A DNA stretch of 64,000 bases from an uncultured Bacteroidaceae bacterium (lineage in GTDB: Bacteria; Bacteroidota; Bacteroidia; Bacteroidales; Bacteroidaceae), in the NCBI GenBank assembly GCA_944320955.1, contig CALUJL010000030.1, positions 1-64,000 on the forward strand. The letters run 5' to 3'. Every line of letters starts with the position of its first letter. Position 1 is the first letter of the stretch. The position numbers and the translations under genes are program-made. Shown piece after piece: positions 59,746-64,000 of the stretch. Below the pieces are notes generated by a model. The model ran no database searches, was not told where the DNA came from, and saw nothing but the letters and a program-made list of their open reading frames with translations.

Positions 59746-59822
59746 TGGTAGCGGGAGCCGGGATTGAACCGGCGACCTCATGATTATGAATCATGCGCTC
59801 TAACCAGCTGAGCTATCCCGCC
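59746..59822 (-). tRNA. tRNA-Met (anticodon CAT)
   Basis: A 77-base cloverleaf with encoded CCA. Acceptor GGCGGGA pairs with TCCCGCT (first pair G-U). Anticodon arm CATGA, loop TTCATAA, TCATG. The G-U first pair argues against initiator tRNA, so elongator Met is most likely; a tRNA-Ile whose CAT anticodon is modified to lysidine cannot be fully excluded. Confidence 0.92.
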
Positions 59823-59845
59823 ATCTTTTTTTTCGATTGCGGGTG

Positions 59846-59876
59846 CAAAGGTAGGGCTTTCTTTTGGGATACGCAA
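59846..59876 (-). promoter_or_regulatory. Promoter of tRNA-Met
   Basis: On the minus strand TTG (59876-59874), a 20-base spacer and TACCTTTG (59853-59846). The tRNA starts 24 bases further on; unlike tRNA-Thr, this leader holds no repeat array. Confidence 0.7.
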
Positions 59877-60015
59877 GCGCGGCCGGGGTTTTTCTGCGTT
59901 TTTTGTGCGCTTTTTGCTGGATGGCGGGCCTCGGGCAGGCGGATATGGCAACGGGATGGCTGCGGAGCGGCAGGGACATGGGGCGGCGGGTGCTGCGCCG
60001 GAGGCAGGGAGCGGC

Positions 60016-60094
60016 GGGGCTTTTGAGGAAAAGTGCAGGCGCTTTTTGCGGAAAGTGCCTGCACTTTTTGCCGGAAGTTGCGGGGCTTTCTTCC
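60016..60094. repeat. Palindromic-unit array R29
   Basis: About four units between tRNA-Met and the GH35 gene. The rest of 59823-60218 holds the tRNA promoter and the GH35 terminator, and I see no gene there. Confidence 0.83.
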
Positions 60095-60154
60095 GGCGGC
60101 GCTTGGGGAAAGGGGCGCGGGATGCGTCCGGCCGCGGCGGGGGACGGGGCGGGA

Positions 60155-60191
60155 GGAAAGAAAGCAGGCCGCTCCTTGCGGGGCGGCCTGC
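60155..60191 (-). terminator. Terminator of the GH35 gene
   Basis: GCAGGCCG (60164-60171) pairs with CGGCCTGC (60184-60191); on the minus strand the stem is followed by TTTCTTTCC. About 28 bases after the stop. Confidence 0.75.
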
Positions 60192-60218
60192 GGGCTGATG
60201 GGGACTGCGCGGGGCGGC

Positions 60219-62579
60219 TTAGTAGCGGAAGTCGCTCTTGCGCACGTAGATCTTGAAGTCCTTGATGCTGTTGGGGGCTCCTTCTTCCATGCGGGGGAGG
60301 TACTGGATGGCGGTCAGGGTGTACTCGCGCCCGAGGTCGATGACCATCTGGTGCGGGTAGGCTGCGCCGGCTGCGGTGCTCCAGTAGGTGGATTCCTGCA
60401 GGTCGAAGCTCTTGTCGGCGGCGCGGTTGCCGGTCTTTGTCTCCTCACTGTCGGCGTAGGGGATGGTCCAGCCTTCGCGGGGGATGCGTTCGCCCTTGTC
60501 GTCGAGCAGGTAGAGCTCGGCTATGGCGGCAATCTCGCTGGCGGTCTGCCCGTTGAGGGCTTCGATGCAGACGTAGCGGCCCGTGGCGGGTGTGTCGAAC
60601 TTCTTCTCCTGCCATCCGTTGCCTGCGGCGAAGGAGGAGGCGAAGGCGGGTGTCTCGCCGTCGAGCTTGAGGTTTTGCCCTTCAGTGCGGTGCGTGGTGG
60701 GCTGGGCGTGGAGGAGCTGGTCGATAATGGGCTTGTCCAATCCTTCGACTACGGGGCTTTCGGGGCCTACGATGTCGAGCACGATGATTTCGTTCTCGCC
60801 CTTCTTGAGCCAACAGCCGGGCATGTAGAGGGTCTGCTGCGGGCCGAGGTTCCAGAAGCGGCCCATCGGGTGGCCGTTGACCCACACGAGTCCTTTGCCC
60901 CAGTGCTCCATGTTGATGAAGGTGTCGGCGGGTTTCTTGATTTTGAAGGTGCCTTTGTAGAACCCGATCGGGGCTTTCCCTTCGGCGAGGGGCTGGTAGT
61001 TTTGCGCCTTGCTGAAGTCGTAGGAAGAGGGGAAGAGGTAGGTCTTCCAGTTCTTGAGGCTTCCGGTGAAGAGGTTGCCGTCGATGTCGAGCGTGAGGTC
61101 GACGCTTTGGGTAATGCCCTTGAAGTCTTTGATGGCGCGGCCGAAGTTGATGCGGCCCATGGCTTCCACGAGGATGTCGAGCTGCGCTCCTTTCTTGCAG
61201 GAGGGGAGGGTGAGTTCCTTCTCGCCGATGCGGCGGTCGAGCTTGCCGATGTATTGGCCGTCGACGAATACTTGTGCGTAGTCGTGCGCCTCGTTGAGGG
61301 TCAGCTTGGCCTGGCTCTTGATTTCGGGCAGGGTGGTGCGGTAGAGCATGGAACCCCAGCCTTGGTCGAATTCTTCCATGGTCTTGATTTCCGCGGTCTC
61401 ATGGGGCTGCGGGAGATTGCTGAAGAGGGGGGCCACCTGGGTGAGCTTGACTTGGGCGAAGGTGGTGGTGGGGATGGCCTTGGGCACGGAGGCTATCTTC
61501 TGCCCCTTGGGCATGAAGTCGGCCATCATCTCGCGGAGTTCCCAGAATTTGGGCGTGGCCTGTCCGGACTCGCTGATGGGGGCGTCGTAGTCGTAGGAGG
61601 TGACGTCGGGGGCGAAGCCGGGGCTGTTGGCGCCGGCCCAGTGGCCGAAGCTGGTGCCGCCGTGGGTCATGTAGAGGGAGAAGGAGATGTTTTTGGAAAG
61701 CATCTCGCGCATTCCGGCCACCATGTCCTTGCTGTCGCGGGTTTCGTGGCGCGCGCCCCACTTGTCGAACCATCCGCTCCAGAATTCGCTGCACATGAGC
61801 GGGCTGTTGGGGCGCAGTTCGCGGAGTTTGCGGAACTGGTCGTCGATCTTGGCGCCGGTGCCGAAGTTCATGGTCCATACCAGATCGTCAAGGGCGTTGA
61901 GCGTGAAGTTGGAGTTCCAATCGCACTGGAAGAGGGTTACGTCGGTGAATCCGGCTTCGCGCACCATGTCGCGTATGGCGGCTACGTACTCTTTGTCTTC
62001 ACCGTAGGAGCCGTATTCGTTTTCCACCTGCACCATGATGATGTTTCCCCCGCGGGAGAGCTGCAGGGGGGCGAGCTGTTTGCCCACTTCCATCTCGAAG
62101 AGACGGACGCGTTCGAGGAAGTAAGGGTCGCGTTCGCGCAGGCGGATGTCTTTTTTCTTAAGCAGCCACCAGGGAAGGCCTCCCATCTCCCACTCGGCGC
62201 ATACGTAGGGACCGGGACGGACTATGATGTACATTCCGTTTTTCTGCGCCAGGCGGCAGAATTCGGCCACGTCGTTGTTGCCGGTGAAGTCGAACTTTCC
62301 GGGCTCTTGCTCGTGGATATTCCAGAACACGTAGAGGCAGATGGTGTTCATGCCCAGCGCTTTGCACATCTTGATGCGGTGCTCCCAGTAGGGACGGGGA
62401 ATGCGAGGGTAGTGGAGTTCGGCGGCTTTCACGACGAAGGGTTCGCCATTGAGCAGGAAGGTCTTGTCGCCTACGCCGAAGGTCTCGGTCTCTTTTTCTT
62501 TTGCCGCAAGTGTGTCGGTTGCGGGCGGAGCCGCCAGCAGTGCGGCGAGCAGCAGGCACAGTAGGGATGTTCTTCTCAT
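60219..62579 (-). CDS. Exported GH35 beta-galactosidase
   Basis: 786 residues with signal peptide MRRTSLLCLLLAALLAAPPA. The GH35 TIM barrel (about 35-360) has the start FLLNGEPFVVKAAELHYPRI, PYWEHRIKMCKALGMNTI, VRPGPYVCAEWEMGGLPWWL, acid/base Glu188 in VENEYGSYG and nucleophile Glu265 in CSEFWSGWFD, and YMTHGGTSFGHWAGAN. Beta-sandwich domains follow (about 400-620, with WVNGHPMGRFWNLGPQQTL), and the C-terminal about 140 residues resemble an F5/8 type C (CBM32-like) carbohydrate-binding module (EYTLTAIQYLPRMEEG). It probably removes terminal beta-galactose from host or dietary glycans in the periplasm or at the surface. No SusC/D pair is nearby, and no T9SS C-terminal signal is evident. Confidence 0.96.
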   Translation of the reverse strand: MRRTSLLCLLLAALLAAPPATDTLAAKEKETETFGVGDKTFLLNGEPFVVKAAELHYPRIPRPYWEHRIKMCKALGMNTICLYVFWNIHEQEPGKFDFTGNNDVAEFCRLAQKNGMYIIVRPGPYVCAEWEMGGLPWWLLKKKDIRLRERDPYFLERVRLFEMEVGKQLAPLQLSRGGNIIMVQVENEYGSYGEDKEYVAAIRDMVREAGFTDVTLFQCDWNSNFTLNALDDLVWTMNFGTGAKIDDQFRKLRELRPNSPLMCSEFWSGWFDKWGARHETRDSKDMVAGMREMLSKNISFSLYMTHGGTSFGHWAGANSPGFAPDVTSYDYDAPISESGQATPKFWELREMMADFMPKGQKIASVPKAIPTTTFAQVKLTQVAPLFSNLPQPHETAEIKTMEEFDQGWGSMLYRTTLPEIKSQAKLTLNEAHDYAQVFVDGQYIGKLDRRIGEKELTLPSCKKGAQLDILVEAMGRINFGRAIKDFKGITQSVDLTLDIDGNLFTGSLKNWKTYLFPSSYDFSKAQNYQPLAEGKAPIGFYKGTFKIKKPADTFINMEHWGKGLVWVNGHPMGRFWNLGPQQTLYMPGCWLKKGENEIIVLDIVGPESPVVEGLDKPIIDQLLHAQPTTHRTEGQNLKLDGETPAFASSFAAGNGWQEKKFDTPATGRYVCIEALNGQTASEIAAIAELYLLDDKGERIPREGWTIPYADSEETKTGNRAADKSFDLQESTYWSTAAGAAYPHQMVIDLGREYTLTAIQYLPRMEEGAPNSIKDFKIYVRKSDFRY

Positions 62580-62658
62580 AATGTTGTTTAGTTTAGGGGA
62601 AGGTTAATGAAATGTGTATGTCTCTTGATGGAATGTTGCGGGGGAAGAGTCGTCCGGC

Positions 62659-64000
62659 TCATCGTGCGAAGCTGACGGCACGCGTCTCGCGGATGACGGT
62701 GATCTTCACCTGTCCGGGATAAGTCATCTCGTCTTGTATCTTTTTGGCTATCTGCCCGGAGAGTTCCTCGGTGGCTTTGTCGTCTATCTTGTCGGCCCCG
62801 ACGATGACGCGCAGCTCCCGTCCGGCCTGGATGGCGTAGGTTTTCGTCACGCCCGGGTAGCTCATGGCCAGTTGCTCCAGGTCGTTGAGCCGTTTGATGT
62901 AGGCTTCCACGACTTCGCGGCGTGCTCCGGGGCGTGCTCCGGAGATGGCGTCGCAGATTTGCACTATGGGAGCCAGCAGGGAGGTCATCTCGATTTCGTC
63001 GTGGTGGGCGCCGATGGCGTTGCAGACGTCGGGTTTTTCCTTGAACTTCTCGGCGAGTTTCATGCCGAATATGGCGTGGGGCAGCTCGGGCTCTTCATCG
63101 GGCACTTTGCCGATGTCGTGCAGCAGGCCGGCGCGCTTGGCGGTTTTCGGGTTGAGTCCCAGCTCGGAGGCCATCACGGCGCAGAGGTTGGCCGTCTCCC
63201 GTGCGTGCTGGAGCAGGTTTTGGCCGTAGGAGGAGCGGTATTTCATCTTGCCGATGATGCGGATCAGCTCCGGATGCAGGCCATGGATGCCGAGGTCGAT
63301 GGTCGTGCGCTTGCCGGTCTCGACCACTTCTTCTTCCACTTGTTTGCGCACCTTGGCCACGACTTCTTCGATGCGTGCGGGGTGGATGCGTCCGTCCGTC
63401 ACGAGTTGGTGCAGGGCCAGGCGGGCGATTTCGCGGCGGATGGGGTCGAATGCGGAGATGACGATGGCCTCCGGCGTGTCGTCTACTACGATTTCCACGC
63501 CCGTGGCAGCTTCCAGGGCCCGGATGTTGCGGCCTTCGCGGCCGATGATGCGGCCTTTTACTTCGTCGTTCTCGATGTGGAAGACGGTTACGGAGTTCTC
63601 GATGGCTGTTTCCGTGGCCACTCTTTGGATTGTCTGTATGACTATCCGTTTGGCCTCCTTGTTGGCGGTCAGCTTGGCGTCGTCGATTATTTCGCTGATG
63701 TACGACTGGGCCTGGCTTTTGGCTTCGTCTTTGAGCGACTCGATGAGGTGGTTTTTGGCTTCTTCGGCCGAGAGTCCGGAGAGGGTCTCCAGCTGGATGC
63801 GTTCTTCCTGTATGAGTTTGTCCAGTTCCTCGTGGCGTTTGTCCAGAAGGGCAAGCTGCTGGTTGAGATTCTCGCGTATTGTGTTGGCTTCCGCCCGTTG
63901 TTTCTGGAGATCCTCATGGCGTTGGCTGATTTGCAGCTCGCGTTGTTTCAGTTTGTTCTCGATTTGCTGGATTTTCTGGTTGCGTTGGGCCACTTCCTTT
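62659..64000 (-). CDS. rny: Ribonuclease Y (5' end outside window)
   Basis: At least 446 residues are visible; the frame continues through the window edge (codons for Lys-Glu precede the in-frame GTG at 63993), so the N-terminal membrane anchor lies outside. Visible in order: a long coiled coil (to about residue 135), the KH domain with [20 protein letters not shown], and the HD phosphohydrolase domain with [27 protein letters not shown] and [11 protein letters not shown]. The C-terminus [12 protein letters not shown] is the family norm. RNase Y is a membrane-associated endoribonuclease that starts mRNA decay. It is followed by 79 bases without a clear terminator before the GH35 gene. Confidence 0.97.
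   Translation of the reverse strand, partial: KEVAQRNQKIQQIENKLKQRELQISQRHEDLQKQRAEANTIRENLNQQLALLDKRHEELDKLIQEERIQLETLSGLSAEEAKNHLIESLKDEAKSQAQSYISEIIDDAKLTANKEAKRIVIQTIQRVATETAIENSVTVFHIENDEVKGRIIGREGRNIRALEAATGVEIVVDDTPEAIVISAFDPIRREIARLALHQLVTDGRIHPARIEEVVAKVRKQVEEEVVETGKRTTIDLGIHGLHPELIRIIGKMKYRSSYGQNLLQHARETANLCAVMASELGLNPKTAKRAGLLHDIGKVPDEEPELPHAIFGMKLAEKFKEKPDVCNAIGAHHDEIEMTSLLAPIVQICDAISGARPGARREVVEAYIKRLNDLEQLAMSYPGVTKTYAIQAGRELRVIVGADKIDDKATEELSGQIAKKIQDEMTYPGQVKITVIRETRAVSFAR

Noticed and set aside
59746-59822. Initiator tRNA-fMet
   Set aside because: The first acceptor pair is G-U rather than the mismatched C-A type of initiators, and the anticodon stem lacks three consecutive G-C pairs.
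60033-62564. An 843-codon open frame antisense to the GH35 gene
   Set aside because: GH35 catalytic motifs are intact on the minus strand; the antisense frame has Val/Gly/Glu bias and no motif.

Overview
The window reads as chromosomal DNA of a GC-rich member of the Bacteroidota, most likely Bacteroidales. The evidence is a PorPKLMN type IX secretion operon, a glycine-lipid acyltransferase pair, many lipoproteins and lineage-specific secreted proteins, and promoters of the Bacteroides type (TTTG about 20 bases upstream of TAnnTTTG). No phage, plasmid, insertion sequence, CRISPR array or rRNA was seen. Two tRNAs are present: Thr(CGT) and Met(CAT).

Layout. 1-2.0 kb: two tandem paralogous exported proteins of unknown function, the first cut by the window edge. 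2.5-5.3 kb: membrane pyrophosphatase and RNase HII. 5.4-9.5 kb: a DUF4886-like lipoprotein and an MBOAT/SGNH acyl-transfer pair. 9.8-16.3 kb: the T9SS core operon porP-K-L-M-N. 16.5-21.8 kb: DUF2795 protein, PduO-type adenosyltransferase, ComEC, Rpe, a small conserved protein and an ECF-like sigma factor. 22.1 kb: tRNA-Thr. 22.3-33.6 kb: a DUF3828-like lipoprotein, then a long envelope operon (glsA, glsB, dut, TPR protein, DUF4292 lipoprotein, EnvC-like protein, flippase, asparagine-synthase-like protein). 33.9-38.4 kb: YgjP-like metalloprotease, a glycosyltransferase and four tandem small secreted paralogs. 38.7-50.3 kb: DprA, thioesterase, U32 protein, DUF2059 protein, tRNA-dihydrouridine synthase, a lipoprotein, CCA-adding enzyme, YeiH-type transporter and PIF1-type helicase. 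50.6-57.9 kb: secreted proteins of unknown function, a GT14-methyltransferase fusion, a tandem triplication and a DUF3405-like protein. 58-64 kb: thioredoxin lipoprotein, AraC regulator, tRNA-Met, GH35 beta-galactosidase and the 3' part of rny.

The most unusual feature is a family of short palindromic units, about 22 bp each, in 29 arrays across the window. AAAA/TTTT arms flank a GC core, and neighbouring units join through TTTTCCGGAAAA-like sequence. The arrays fill most intergenic spaces and lie in the presumed leaders of several genes and of tRNA-Thr. The typical unit has no stop codon in any of the six frames, and arrays lie inside at least five reading frames. In two lipoproteins the array encodes most of the signal-peptide region before the lipobox.

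A second signal is a conserved promoter block with a 7+7 bp inverted repeat (10-bp spacer) directly upstream of the -33 box. It precedes four genes for exported proteins (50.6, 54.6, 55.6 and 56.4 kb). The arms show a compensatory base-pair change between copies, which suggests an operator and a small regulon.
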